From the NCBI RefSeq assembly GCF_014836905.1, contig NZ_JACSPZ010000008.1, positions 62,001-126,000 on the forward strand: DNA of 64,000 bases, written 5' to 3'. A program made the position numbers and the translations under genes. Source of the stretch: Solibacillus faecavium (GTDB lineage Bacteria > Bacillota > Bacilli > Bacillales_A > Planococcaceae). Shown one piece after another: positions 1 through 7,830 of the stretch. Below the pieces are notes generated by a model, which worked only from the letters and a program-made list of their open reading frames with translations, did not search any database and had not been told where the DNA came from. Numbering within the stretch: the first letter of the stretch is position 1; each line of letters begins with the position of its first letter.

Positions 1-427
1 TTGTTGTATTCACAATGGAAGCGGCAGAAATCGCTAACGTTGCTGTTACTTCACCTTTGCGTGTACCTGGCTCTGCTTTCACGATAGTCTGTGCAATAGA
101 AGCGCTCGGTAAGCACATATTACCGATGTTACCTGTTAGAAAAGCTAAATATGTTCCAGATACTCCTAAAATAGGGTAATAGCTAATTGGCTCAACAAAC
201 CATACGATGGCTACAACAGCCCCATAACTTAAAAATCCTGTTAAGATGACGGACCAACCAGGATGATACCCTAAACCAAATGATAAATAGAGGGGAACGG
301 CAATCGTACAAATGATGACAGCCCAAATCGTAAGGCGACCCCAGAAATGTGCTTGACTATGAAACGTTGTAAAATTTTCCTCGCTTTTTGAAACTGTAGG
401 TGTTGTATGACGCTCTAAAACAACCAT
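1..427 (-). CDS. Multi-pass membrane protein, C-terminus outside window
   Basis: The frame is open from an ATG at 427 down to position 1 with no stop, so about 142 N-terminal residues are seen and the rest lies beyond the window. After a polar start of about 30 residues come hydrophobic segments, roughly residues 30-50, 55-75 and 80-105, separated by short loops. The start lies 18 bases after the stop of the DUF5058 gene on the same strand, so the two are almost surely one operon. DUF5058 genes commonly have a second small membrane protein beside them, which suggests a two-subunit transporter or channel. I do not recognise a named family and infer no substrate. The ATG is preceded by a purine-rich site (AAGGAGATG). 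Confidence 0.6.
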   Translation of the reverse strand, partial: MVVLERHTTPTVSKSEENFTTFHSQAHFWGRLTIWAVIICTIAVPLYLSFGLGYHPGWSVILTGFLSYGAVVAIVWFVEPISYYPILGVSGTYLAFLTGNIGNMCLPSASIAQTIVKAEPGTRKGEVTATLAISAASIVNTT

Positions 428-445
428 TTTAATCATCTCCTTCAT

Positions 446-1156
446 TTAAATTAAGAAATAACCGACGCCCATACCGATTAAAATAACCAATCCTAGCGAC
501 CACTCTCGCAGCCAATTTTGATTGAAACGTTGGGCTGCCCACATAATCACCGGCATTATAATTAAAGCAATAAAGAAAATAATCGTTTCATTCATCCCTT
601 TTGCAATTTGACCACCACCAAAATAACCGAAAGCGCCGATCATCGCTGCAGTAGAAACGACACTTAGCCATTTTGCTCGATTACCACCACCGCTCGTTAA
701 TTTATTTTGAAGTCGGCCAAGTGATTTTGTGAATAATGCTGTAACAAGCAACCAGCCCATGCCACCTAAACACATTGTCCAAACAGCTGCTGTAAAGGCT
801 TGTGCTGAGAAGCTTTTATCACCTAACTCTTCACCAGCTGCTTCTGCTCCTAGACTTGCTCCCACTGTTTCAATTGGTGCTGATCCAACAATACCGATTC
901 GCATCATTGTCGTAGGTTCACCAATTAAAGTAATTAAAGAAATGGCAACGATAATTATGGCAAACGACGGCCCTAGCGAACTAATTGCACCTGTTCGAAT
1001 AATTGAAGTTACTTCCTGGTTAGTTAAACCGACTTCTGGGGCAACTCGTTTCGAAATACGTATAAATACAATGGCTTGGAAAATCACGATTATTACAACG
1101 ATTAATGCCAAAAGCCATAAAATCGGGTGACCCATAATTTCTGATGCTAAGTACAT
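446..1156 (-). CDS. DUF5058 family integral membrane protein
   Basis: A 236-residue, strongly hydrophobic protein with about six predicted membrane helices, near residues 12-33, 55-78, 118-143, 163-182, 188-208 and 217-236. Glycine-rich segments (GSAPIETVGASLGAEAAGEELG near 90-111) lie between helices two and three. The sequence resembles the uncharacterised DUF5058 family as I remember it; no catalytic motif is visible. It is the first gene of a leftward operon with the truncated membrane gene and is divergent from a GAF/PucR-type regulator, which probably controls it. An AGGGAGGG ribosome site precedes the ATG. Likely role: subunit of a small-molecule transport system; the substrate is unknown. 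Confidence 0.7.
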   Translation of the reverse strand: MYLASEIMGHPILWLLALIVVIIVIFQAIVFIRISKRVAPEVGLTNQEVTSIIRTGAISSLGPSFAIIIVAISLITLIGEPTTMMRIGIVGSAPIETVGASLGAEAAGEELGDKSFSAQAFTAAVWTMCLGGMGWLLVTALFTKSLGRLQNKLTSGGGNRAKWLSVVSTAAMIGAFGYFGGGQIAKGMNETIIFFIALIIMPVIMWAAQRFNQNWLREWSLGLVILIGMGVGYFLI

Positions 1157-1174
1157 AAAAACCCTCCCTTTTAA

Positions 1175-1203
1175 TTGACTAACAATTCAGTTTTCAATAC
1201 TAT
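1175..1203 (+). promoter_or_regulatory. Candidate sigma-A promoter of the PucR-type regulator
   Basis: TTGACT (1175-1180) and TACTAT (1198-1203) are separated by 17 bases and point at the regulator gene at 1294. This gives a leader of about 80 bases that contains the inverted repeat at 1240-1263. Prediction from consensus only. Confidence 0.4.
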
Positions 1204-1239
1204 ACTTTGTTTTCTTATTGCTAAACAATGTGTAATCCT

Positions 1240-1263
1240 CTATATTTGAAATTGAAAATATAG
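1240..1263. promoter_or_regulatory. Inverted repeat in the divergent promoter region
   Basis: Two perfect 8-base arms (CTATATTT and AAATATAG) flank an 8-base centre. The site lies between the divergent DUF5058 operon and the regulator gene. The size and position suit a dimeric operator, perhaps for the adjacent regulator itself, but the AT-rich composition makes chance symmetry possible. Confidence 0.4.
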
Positions 1264-1293
1264 AATATTCAATATATTTATAGGGGAGGGGAA

Positions 1294-3144
1294 ATGTCTA
1301 TGTCAGATGGACAAGAAACAATTTTGCGTCAATTAACACTTTCCAATAAACAGTTATCTATCCTCGTAGAAAGTATTCGTACGATTACTTCTAAGCTTCA
1401 AATCGATGAAGTATTACATACAATCATGCGCTATGCACTTAATGTTGTTCCTGAAGCGGATGCAGGCTATTTGATGCTTTTTGATAATCATAAACAATGC
1501 CTCATTCCAAAAACTTATATCCATTTCCCGCCATCAATTGAACAATTTCAAACAAAGCCAAATGAAGCCATCACTGGTCGCGTATTTGCGACAGGAATGG
1601 GTGAGTTTTTTAACAGTAATGAAGAAATCATGGCTGCTATGTATCATCAAAATGTAAGCCCCCATAATTTACGGACAATTTTAAAGAGTGAACATGTTCC
1701 GCAGGCAGCACTTTGTGTACCGATAACTGTTGATGTTAAGCCAATTGGTGTCATGATTATTCACCAACTTCAAAAGAAAAGAGATCTCACACAAGAAGAT
1801 CTATTATTTTTTCAAGCATTTGCAGATCAGGTAGGGGTAGCAATTCAAAAAGCTCAGTATTATGAAAAGATGATTGAAAAAGTAAAAGAAGCGCATGAAT
1901 TATCCCTAGCATTAGAGACAAAACATACCCTTCTTAAACAACGCTATGATGTACATGCTTCCTTAAATCAATTGCTTTTACAAAATGAACCAATATCGGT
2001 CATTTTAAAAGAGCTACAAAAATTAACCCAACTACCGATTGGCTTTTATGATGCCTCTGATGATGTATTTTTGGAGGACAGCTTCTCTATTCCTTACCAC
2101 ACTAAATCAAAAATAAAGAAACAGTTATTTTTAAAGCTAAAACCTTTTGAGTACAGGCTAAAAAACAAACGAAGCTATATAATTTATCCGCTCTATAATT
2201 TAGACATTTGTTTAGGGAGTATGATAATTGAACAGAAAGGAAGCATCTCCTACAAAGATCAACAAACATTGGAGCAGGGGGCAAATATTTTAATACTACA
2301 AATATTACGTAACAAAAATGTCCAAGAGCTTCATAACAAACGCATCCATGAAACATTTCAACAATTTATAGATGCACCGAATCAAAAATCAGTTGCCTCT
2401 ACGGCATATCATCTAGATTTAGATGTCCAAGACTATTACCGTTTATGTATTTTCGAATTTCAACAGAAAGCAAACATGCTGTCAATTGAGCAATCCTTAA
2501 AACAGTTTATATCTTTGCTAAAAGAACAATTTTCAAGTGAACGTACATTAATTTTTTATGAAAAAAATAAAATAACTTTTTTAATTGGGAGTCCTTTATC
2601 AGCAACACTTACCTCGTTAAATGAAACATTACAGTTGCTTCAAAGAAAGTGGCAAATACAACATAAACCACTTTTTCGGAGTGCAATCAGTAAACAACAT
2701 AAATCACTTTATAACATTACTGCTTTTTATGAGGAAGCGCTTCAAACATTGCGCTTTTTACGTGTACGCGATGAATGGACGGTTACGAGCTATGAGAAAA
2801 TAGGTCTTAACCAGTTGATCTTACAAGTTCCACCGCGTGACTTGGCAAATTTCATTCAAGATCAAATCGGTGAGTTACTTGCTCAAGCAAATAAAAATCA
2901 CCTCTACGAAACATTATTAGCTTATTTCAAATTTAACCGTTCTATTCAGCAAACTGCGCAGCATTTGCATATTCATGCGAATACTCTTTACCAGCGCTTG
3001 AATCGTATTGAACAAATTTTAAATATCTCGCTGCAAAAACAGGAGGACACCCTTAAAATACAGCTATCTTGTTACTTGCAGGAGAATTATTTAACGCATA
3101 GAAAAAAAGTTACTCAGTGGAATGAAGAGGAGGAGTATTTTTGA
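1294..3144 (+). CDS. GAF-domain transcriptional regulator with PucR-type C-terminal HTH
   Basis: A 616-residue cytoplasmic regulator. Residues about 20-195 form a GAF domain, a likely small-molecule or redox sensor, ending in the typical helix QVGVAIQKAQYYEKM. The middle (about 340-500) resembles the CdaR GGDEF-like module found in PucR/CdaR regulators. The C-terminus, about 550-595, holds a PucR-type helix-turn-helix (SIQQTAQHLHIHANTLYQRLNRIEQIL). This architecture is typical of activators of neighbouring catabolic or transport genes. It is divergent from the DUF5058 membrane operon, its most likely target. GGGGAGGGG precedes two in-frame ATGs at 1294 and 1300; the second has the better spacing, so the true start may be two codons later. 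Confidence 0.8.
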   Translation: MSMSDGQETILRQLTLSNKQLSILVESIRTITSKLQIDEVLHTIMRYALNVVPEADAGYLMLFDNHKQCLIPKTYIHFPPSIEQFQTKPNEAITGRVFATGMGEFFNSNEEIMAAMYHQNVSPHNLRTILKSEHVPQAALCVPITVDVKPIGVMIIHQLQKKRDLTQEDLLFFQAFADQVGVAIQKAQYYEKMIEKVKEAHELSLALETKHTLLKQRYDVHASLNQLLLQNEPISVILKELQKLTQLPIGFYDASDDVFLEDSFSIPYHTKSKIKKQLFLKLKPFEYRLKNKRSYIIYPLYNLDICLGSMIIEQKGSISYKDQQTLEQGANILILQILRNKNVQELHNKRIHETFQQFIDAPNQKSVASTAYHLDLDVQDYYRLCIFEFQQKANMLSIEQSLKQFISLLKEQFSSERTLIFYEKNKITFLIGSPLSATLTSLNETLQLLQRKWQIQHKPLFRSAISKQHKSLYNITAFYEEALQTLRFLRVRDEWTVTSYEKIGLNQLILQVPPRDLANFIQDQIGELLAQANKNHLYETLLAYFKFNRSIQQTAQHLHIHANTLYQRLNRIEQILNISLQKQEDTLKIQLSCYLQENYLTHRKKVTQWNEEEEYF

Positions 3145-3382
3145 TAAAAACAGAGGGGCTGCTTCTATCGCAGCATTATGCAATACTTGCATTTGGTTAT
3201 TGAAATCATTTAGAAAAGTTTGAAATGTCTCCATAAATCGCTACCTTCCTCAATAAAGTATCCTGCAATTTTTACAATATTAATAATTCAGTAAAGATAT
3301 GCTAACACCTTTAAAAGTAAAATAAATTATTGGTAAGTATGGTTTTAAAATACTATTTAATGTTTTTTATGGAATAATAAAT

Positions 3383-3411
3383 TTGAAATTTCCTAATACT
3401 TTATATAGAAT
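3383..3411 (+). promoter_or_regulatory. Candidate sigma-A promoter of the queuosine operon
   Basis: TTGAAA (3383-3388) and TAGAAT (3406-3411) with a 17-base spacer sit about 30 bases upstream of the preQ1 aptamer, as expected for a riboswitch transcript. The rest of 3145-3382 is AT-rich and holds no gene I can support apart from a doubtful short reverse frame, 3091-3234. Confidence 0.5.
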
Positions 3412-3442
3412 GTCCTTATAAAAGAATGCCCGGAATTGAACG

Positions 3443-3524
3443 GGAGAGGTTCATAGCTTATACCCTCTATAAAAAACTATGGAAACATGACAACTTGCCA
3501 TGTCCATAAAGGACGTGGCTTTTT
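3443..3524 (+). ncRNA. preQ1 class I riboswitch with terminator
   Basis: The aptamer at about 3444-3482 has the class I pattern: GAGAGG, then TTC-TAGC, then CCCTCT, followed by the A-rich tail ATAAAAAACTA that forms the pseudoknot. GAGAGG pairs with CCTCT as P1. It is followed at 3497-3519 by a 9-bp hairpin and a T run, so ligand binding would end transcription before queD. Class I preQ1 riboswitches control queuosine biosynthesis or transport genes, which agrees with queD and queE downstream. Confidence 0.92.
3497..3524 (+). terminator. Riboswitch expression-platform terminator
   Basis: GCCATGTCC pairs with GGACGTGGC (one G-U pair) around a 5-base loop, followed by TTTTTCTG. It lies 88 bases before the queD start and 15 bases after the preQ1 aptamer, the position of an attenuator. 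Confidence 0.85.
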
Positions 3525-3611
3525 CTGTTTTTACATATGTTTTAATAGAATGAATCATAGTGCCTCTCTTGAAATGTGTCGGGAAGATTTTCAGGGAGGA
3601 GTTTTTAATAC

Positions 3612-4085
3612 ATGACTAATTTTAGAATTGTTGAGAAGCTACAAAAAATTGATGAAGATATCCAGAGCAATCAATTAAAATATCATTCAAAACGTGTTCT
3701 CATTAGCAAAGAATTTACGTTTGATGCTGCTCACCATTTACACAACTATGAGGGCAAATGTAAAAACTTACATGGTCATACGTATCGCGCAGTCTTAGGA
3801 TTGAGTGGTTATACCGATGAACGAGGAATTGTAATTGATTTTGGTGACATCAAGGAGATTTGGAAACAAAAAATAGAGATTTATTTAGATCACCACTATT
3901 TAAATGAGACTCTGCCACCGATGAATACGACTGCAGAAAATATTGTTGTCTGGATTTTTGAAAAGTTGAATGAAGCCTTGCTTGATGAACATCGACTTCA
4001 AGGGGCACGAGTAGAATTTATTAAGCTATATGAAACTCCAACAAGCTATGCCGAAGCAAGAAGGGAGTGGATGGAAATTGAGTAA
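3612..4085 (+). CDS. queD: 6-carboxy-5,6,7,8-tetrahydropterin synthase QueD
   Basis: QueD converts dihydroneopterin triphosphate to 6-carboxy-tetrahydropterin, an early cytoplasmic step to preQ0/preQ1 and the tRNA base queuosine. The 157-residue protein shows the family zinc ligands His41, His54 and His56 and the catalytic Cys50 in CKNLHGH, then DHHYLNE and a C-terminal ETPTSYAEARRE. About 30 residues precede the usual start of the fold (KEFTFDAAHH), so it is longer at the N-terminus than many homologues. A GGGAGGAG site precedes the ATG. The gene lies behind a preQ1 riboswitch and its stop overlaps the queE start by 8 bases. queC and queF are not in the window. Confidence 0.92.
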   Translation: MTNFRIVEKLQKIDEDIQSNQLKYHSKRVLISKEFTFDAAHHLHNYEGKCKNLHGHTYRAVLGLSGYTDERGIVIDFGDIKEIWKQKIEIYLDHHYLNETLPPMNTTAENIVVWIFEKLNEALLDEHRLQGARVEFIKLYETPTSYAEARREWMEIE

Positions 4086-4806
4086 AGTACCGGTTTTAGA
4101 GATTTTTGGTCCGACGATACAAGGAGAAGGAATGGTGGTTGGTCAGAAGACTATGTTTGTACGCACAGCTGGCTGTGATTATTCTTGTTCCTGGTGTGAC
4201 TCATCTTTTACATGGGATGGCAGTGGCAAACACCTTATTGTTCAAATGACAGCAGAAGAGATTTGGTCAGAGTTAAAACGCCTTGGGGGAAATGGCTTTT
4301 CATTTGTCACAATTTCAGGAGGAAACCCTGCACTTCTGCGCAATCTGGAATCGCTTGTTAAAGTTTTAAAAGAGAATAATATAAAGATTGGCGTTGAGAC
4401 ACAGGGAAGCAAGTGGCAAGATTGGTTGTATGAAGTAGATGAATTAACAATTTCACCTAAGCCCCCTAGTTCCGGCATGAAGACCGACTTTTCTATGCTC
4501 TCTTATATTTTGGGAAAGCTTAGAGATAGAAGCAACAATCAGAGTATCTCTCTTAAAATTGTGGTCTTTAATGAAGAAGATTATGCCTATGCTAAACAAG
4601 TACACCTTCAATTTCCGAGTACTCCTTTTTATCTTCAGGTTGGAAATGATGATATTACATCTAATAATACATCAGAATTGGTTGAGCATTTATTGGAAAA
4701 ATACGAACAGTTAATCGATAAAGTAATGATGGATACAGAATTAAAAAATGTGAAGGTATTACCCCAGCTGCATACACTTATCTGGGGAAATAAAAGAGGT
4801 GTCTAG
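4078..4806 (+). CDS. queE: 7-carboxy-7-deazaguanine synthase QueE
   Basis: QueE is a radical SAM enzyme that makes 7-carboxy-7-deazaguanine from the QueD product, the next-but-one precursor of preQ1. The TTG start at 4078 is chosen because it gives an N-terminus that aligns with B. subtilis QueE (SKVPVLEIFGPTIQGEG) and follows an AAGGGAG site; the upstream ATG at 4030 lies inside queD. The 242 residues match the usual length. The 4Fe-4S cysteines are Cys33, Cys37 and Cys40 in CDYSCSWC. TISGGNP and TISPKPPSS are further family motifs, and the C-terminus ends in LHTLIWGNKRGV. It is translationally coupled to queD. Confidence 0.95.
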   Translation: MSKVPVLEIFGPTIQGEGMVVGQKTMFVRTAGCDYSCSWCDSSFTWDGSGKHLIVQMTAEEIWSELKRLGGNGFSFVTISGGNPALLRNLESLVKVLKENNIKIGVETQGSKWQDWLYEVDELTISPKPPSSGMKTDFSMLSYILGKLRDRSNNQSISLKIVVFNEEDYAYAKQVHLQFPSTPFYLQVGNDDITSNNTSELVEHLLEKYEQLIDKVMMDTELKNVKVLPQLHTLIWGNKRGV

Positions 4807-4837
4807 CAAAAAAAGAGCTCGATCATACCGAGCTCTT
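4805..4837. terminator. Shared terminator between queE and the M50-like gene
   Basis: AAGAGCTCG (4813-4821) pairs perfectly with CGAGCTCTT (4829-4837) around a 7-base loop. The T run lies on the reverse strand (complement of A 4808-4814), so it is a good terminator for the leftward gene 4934-5515 and only a weak one for queE. Confidence 0.75.
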
Positions 4838-4933
4838 ATTGCTATAAATTAATCATAATTAAATGATGATTTTGAGGGTCTTTTCTTTAGCTGCATTTTT
4901 TTATGTGTCGTGGCTCTTCTAATATTCCTGTAG

Positions 4934-5515
4934 TCACGGTTTTTCTTTTTCTTGTTTTTTACTTTCCTCATATTTCTTCATATACTCTTGATATTCTTTC
5001 TCTACATCTGAAGTTGCTGGAAGAAAGGGTTCTTTACTTGAATCGATACGTTTCCCATACCTAATCATTTGATAAATAATCATACCGTTATTAGGCTTGC
5101 CGTTAAACGTAACCATTGGGACTATATCAAATAGTACATAATAAAAGGCATAAAAAACAAAGCGATCCCAAAATGTTTTGTATTCTTCTGCCCAGCCATT
5201 GGCAATTAAAAAGTTGATTGTAAGACCTAAGAAGAGATTAATTAGTATAGGACCTGAATAAATACAAATATAGGAAAACTTGCTTTCATATTTCAACTCA
5301 TCATACGAAAACCAACTATAAATATGATAGTTTTTACGAATATCGAACATCCCAAGTTTCATAAATCTTGGTCCAGATCCGATTGTTAATCTTGGTTCTT
5401 TTACACCAAAAAGCCAACTTACAATTATATAGCCCATTTCCCGAAGAAATACAACAACAGGCAATATAATAAATGCAGAAATGATAAGTGAGATAAGGTC
5501 AGATATTCCGAACAT
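4934..5515 (-). CDS. Membrane protein resembling M50 proteases, zinc motif degenerate
   Basis: A 193-residue membrane protein with hydrophobic segments near residues 5-25, 28-38, 82-105 and 115-137, and a charged Lys/Glu-rich tail from about 155. The layout is that of a short site-2-protease-like M50 protein: helix one carries LREMGYII where an active enzyme has HExGH, and a later helix carries DIVPMVTFNGKP where the second metal motif (N-x-x-P, D-G) would be. Both zinc histidines appear to be replaced, by Arg and Tyr, so proteolytic activity is unlikely. The M50 relation is an inference from spacing and local similarity. It stands alone, converging on queE. Confidence 0.55.
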   Translation of the reverse strand: MFGISDLISLIISAFIILPVVVFLREMGYIIVSWLFGVKEPRLTIGSGPRFMKLGMFDIRKNYHIYSWFSYDELKYESKFSYICIYSGPILINLFLGLTINFLIANGWAEEYKTFWDRFVFYAFYYVLFDIVPMVTFNGKPNNGMIIYQMIRYGKRIDSSKEPFLPATSDVEKEYQEYMKKYEESKKQEKEKP

Positions 5516-5706
5516 AATATTCTATACCCTCCCTATAAATACTTATATGTTGTTACCCCTCACTAATTTTCCAAAACATAAGCAAGCGCTCTCTTTTAAT
5601 CACTCCTGATTCAACAATCCATAAATAAAAGAAATAATAAATGCATGAAAAAAGAAAAAGAGGGTAGAGATACGTTGTAATCATAATGGAGAGGTGTTGA
5701 AGTGTA

Positions 5707-6129
5707 ATGTCTGAAAAATTATTTACTTCTACTGCTACTGCATCAGGGGGTAGAGAAGGGAAAGTACAATCTGAAGATGGAGTAATCCATTTCGATACAG
5801 CGATGCCAGGTACACCACGTGCAAAGAAGATTGAAAATGCAACAAATCCGGAACAATTATTTGCCGCTGGGTATGCCGCTTGTTTTGATAGTGCTCTCCA
5901 ATCAACAGCAAGTAAAGCCCGTATCAAGTTTACCTCTGAAGTGACAGCTAATGTTAGTCTGTTAAAGGACGAACAGGATCAAGGTTTTAAACTTGGCGTT
6001 GTTTTACAAGTAAAAGGGACAGGTATTGAGCGTGAAAAATTAGAAGAGCTTGTATATAAAGCACATGAAGTATGTCCTTATTCAAAAGCCACTAGAAAGA
6101 ATATTGAGGTAACGCTGGAAGTTATTTAA
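5707..6129 (+). CDS. ohr: Ohr-family organic hydroperoxide reductase
   Basis: Ohr proteins reduce organic and fatty-acid hydroperoxides in the cytoplasm with two reactive cysteines, and are recycled by lipoylated proteins. The 140-residue length is typical. Cys59 (YAACFDSAL) and Cys123 (HEVCPYSKAT) are the catalytic pair, and Arg16 in GGREGKV is the conserved arginine beside the active site. A GGAGAGG site lies 12 bases before the ATG. No ohrR regulator is adjacent, and I see no clear OhrR operator, so this copy may be of the OhrB (general stress) kind rather than OhrA. It is monocistronic with its own terminator. Confidence 0.93.
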   Translation: MSEKLFTSTATASGGREGKVQSEDGVIHFDTAMPGTPRAKKIENATNPEQLFAAGYAACFDSALQSTASKARIKFTSEVTANVSLLKDEQDQGFKLGVVLQVKGTGIEREKLEELVYKAHEVCPYSKATRKNIEVTLEVI

Positions 6130-6138
6130 AATTAGTTA

Positions 6139-6176
6139 GCTATTCTGTTAAAGCTATGCTCAGAATAGCTTTTTTT
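6139..6176 (+). terminator. Terminator of ohr
   Basis: GCTATTCTG (6139-6147) pairs with CAGAATAGC (6161-6169), followed by seven T. It starts 10 bases after the ohr stop. Confidence 0.88.
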
Positions 6177-6298
6177 AATTCTAAAATCCTTTTACTTTTC
6201 TTAAAAAAAATTCTCTAAATAATCGGTTCTCCTTACCCTATTACTTAATGATTTTTAAGATCAAATTTACGCTTTTAATAATTTTATGTGAATATTTA

Positions 6299-6324
6299 GT
6301 TTAATGCTGTGTAATTTAGGGAAT
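6299..6324 (+). promoter_or_regulatory. Candidate sigma-B (general stress) promoter
   Basis: GTTTAA (6299-6304), a 14-base spacer and GGGAAT (6319-6324) match the sigma-B consensus GTTTAA/GGGWAW. It points at the sugar-phosphate synthase gene at 6619 and would give a leader of about 290 bases. The 440-base gap 6177-6618 holds this site, an 18-base palindrome (6451-6468) and nothing else I can name. Confidence 0.45.
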
Positions 6325-6450
6325 AGGATAATTGACTCTAAATTTCTGACAAATGTTCCTAATAAATAGAGGAGCGCTTTTTTAGGTGTGGAAAAAACGG
6401 TTAAACGTAAAACCATATTCTATTAGAGTACTTGCTAGATAGGGTTAGGA

Positions 6451-6468
6451 TACTTTTGTACAAAAGTA
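6451..6468. promoter_or_regulatory. Perfect 18-bp palindrome upstream of the glycosyltransferase
   Basis: TACTTTTGT followed by its exact reverse complement ACAAAAGTA, with no spacer. It lies 150 bases before the synthase start in a gene-free leader. An uninterrupted 18-bp palindrome is typical of a dimeric repressor operator; the binding protein is unknown. Confidence 0.4.
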
Positions 6469-6618
6469 GGAATCAAGCGAAGCTTAAAGAATGGAAATCA
6501 GCCTAGCTAAAAACAGTATTCTTATGAAAGTAACCGTCATTTCATTGAATAACAGCAAGACAGCAGTAAAGTATTACAGCTCGGATTTGCTGCTTAAGAA
6601 CGAAAGGATGCGATTCAT

Positions 6619-7830
6619 TTGAAGCAAAAAATACTATTTATTTCTGATCATGGCGATCCTTTAATTCCGCTTGGAAGTAAACAGGCAGGCGGACAGAATA
6701 ATTATGTGAAACATTTAGCATTGCAGCTTGATGAGCTTGGGTATAGTGTAGATATTGTTACCCATTGGAGCAATGAACAAAAGCCGGCTGTTGAACAGCT
6801 GGGAGAGCGTAGTAAAGTGTACAGATTTGCTGGAGGTCAAAAAGGCTTTGTTGATAAGCAGCAGATGTTTGCTATACTACCTAGCATTTATGAAGAAATG
6901 AAAGAGACATTAGATTTAAGCAGCTATGACGTTGTTCATACTCATTACTGGTTATCCGGTGTACTCGCATATTATCTCCAAAAAGAATATTCTTTCTACT
7001 GGTGCCACACAAATCATTCACTTGCAATTGCAAAAGAGCAAGGTACAGGATTTATTGATCAAAAGCGCAAGCATTTTGAAAAGATAATTATGCAAAAAGC
7101 CGATGTTGTCCTCGCTACAACTCCAAACGAGAAAAAACAAATTGAAGTTTTCACAAAACATGTAAGCGAAGTATCTGTTGTGCCGGTGGGAGTATCACCG
7201 GTTTATTTAGCGGCATCAGAAGATACGAAACAATTTACATTTCCATATTATTTTTATGCGGGGCGTCTCGAAACATCAAAAGGAATTTTTGATCTTTTAA
7301 ATGCATACCGACATATGTTAAAAAAGAACGATGTACCAGATAATGTGAAGCTACTTATTGCAGGGGGCTGTCCAGAATCGGTTGATTTAAATAATTTTAG
7401 TCCAAAAAGCGAAAGGCTAAAAGAAGCAATAAAAGGAATGGAAGATCGCGTGCTATTCCTCGGCCCAAAAACCGAGAAACAGTTAAAAAGTCTTTATGCA
7501 GGTGCATTAGTTACGATTATGCCATCTCATTATGAATCTTTTGGAATGGTAGCAGCAGAAGCTCAGGCATGTGGTTGTCCGGTAATTGCGACACATGTGG
7601 GTGGATTAAAAGACGTTGTTAAATCAGGCGTAACAGGATTCCATATTCCAAAAGCCAATATGCAAAAGTTAAGTGAAAGCATGGTCTATTTCTTAAAGAA
7701 TTCTCAGCAAGTATTAAAAATGCGTCGTGATGCTAAGGAATATGCAAAAAGAGAATTTAACTGGACGCTTATTTCCCGCAAAGTAAAGGAGCTGTATGAA
7801 CGTAAAAATGCCTACGTATCCCTACCTTAA
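6619..7830 (+). CDS. GT4 glycosyltransferase of the sucrose-phosphate synthase type
   Basis: A 403-residue GT-B fold retaining glycosyltransferase. The N-terminal domain has SDHGDPLIPLGSKQAGGQNNYV, the sucrose-synthase/sucrose-phosphate-synthase acceptor motif, and VVHTHYWLSG. The C-terminal domain has FYAGRLETSKGI and the nucleotide-sugar motif PSHYESFGMVAAEAQACGCPVIAT with the conserved E-x7-E. A TTG start at 6619 follows AAAGGATG. The next gene overlaps it by 35 bases and encodes a sucrose-phosphatase-like HAD enzyme. Together they suggest synthesis of a phosphorylated disaccharide (sucrose, mannosylfructose or a similar solute) and its dephosphorylation in the cytoplasm. The exact sugars cannot be read from the sequence. 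Confidence 0.78.
   Translation: MKQKILFISDHGDPLIPLGSKQAGGQNNYVKHLALQLDELGYSVDIVTHWSNEQKPAVEQLGERSKVYRFAGGQKGFVDKQQMFAILPSIYEEMKETLDLSSYDVVHTHYWLSGVLAYYLQKEYSFYWCHTNHSLAIAKEQGTGFIDQKRKHFEKIIMQKADVVLATTPNEKKQIEVFTKHVSEVSVVPVGVSPVYLAASEDTKQFTFPYYFYAGRLETSKGIFDLLNAYRHMLKKNDVPDNVKLLIAGGCPESVDLNNFSPKSERLKEAIKGMEDRVLFLGPKTEKQLKSLYAGALVTIMPSHYESFGMVAAEAQACGCPVIATHVGGLKDVVKSGVTGFHIPKANMQKLSESMVYFLKNSQQVLKMRRDAKEYAKREFNWTLISRKVKELYERKNAYVSLP

Noticed and set aside
729-1130. Forward frame of 133 codons
   Set aside because: Antisense shadow of the DUF5058 gene, with no ribosome site.
3091-3234. Reverse-strand frame of 47 codons with an AGGAAGG site, beginning METFQTFLNDFNN
   Set aside because: It overlaps the end of the regulator gene and its second half reads as its antisense; perhaps a gene remnant, but too short to call.
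5553-5927. Reverse frame of 124 codons
   Set aside because: Half of it is antisense to ohr and the composition is not protein-like.
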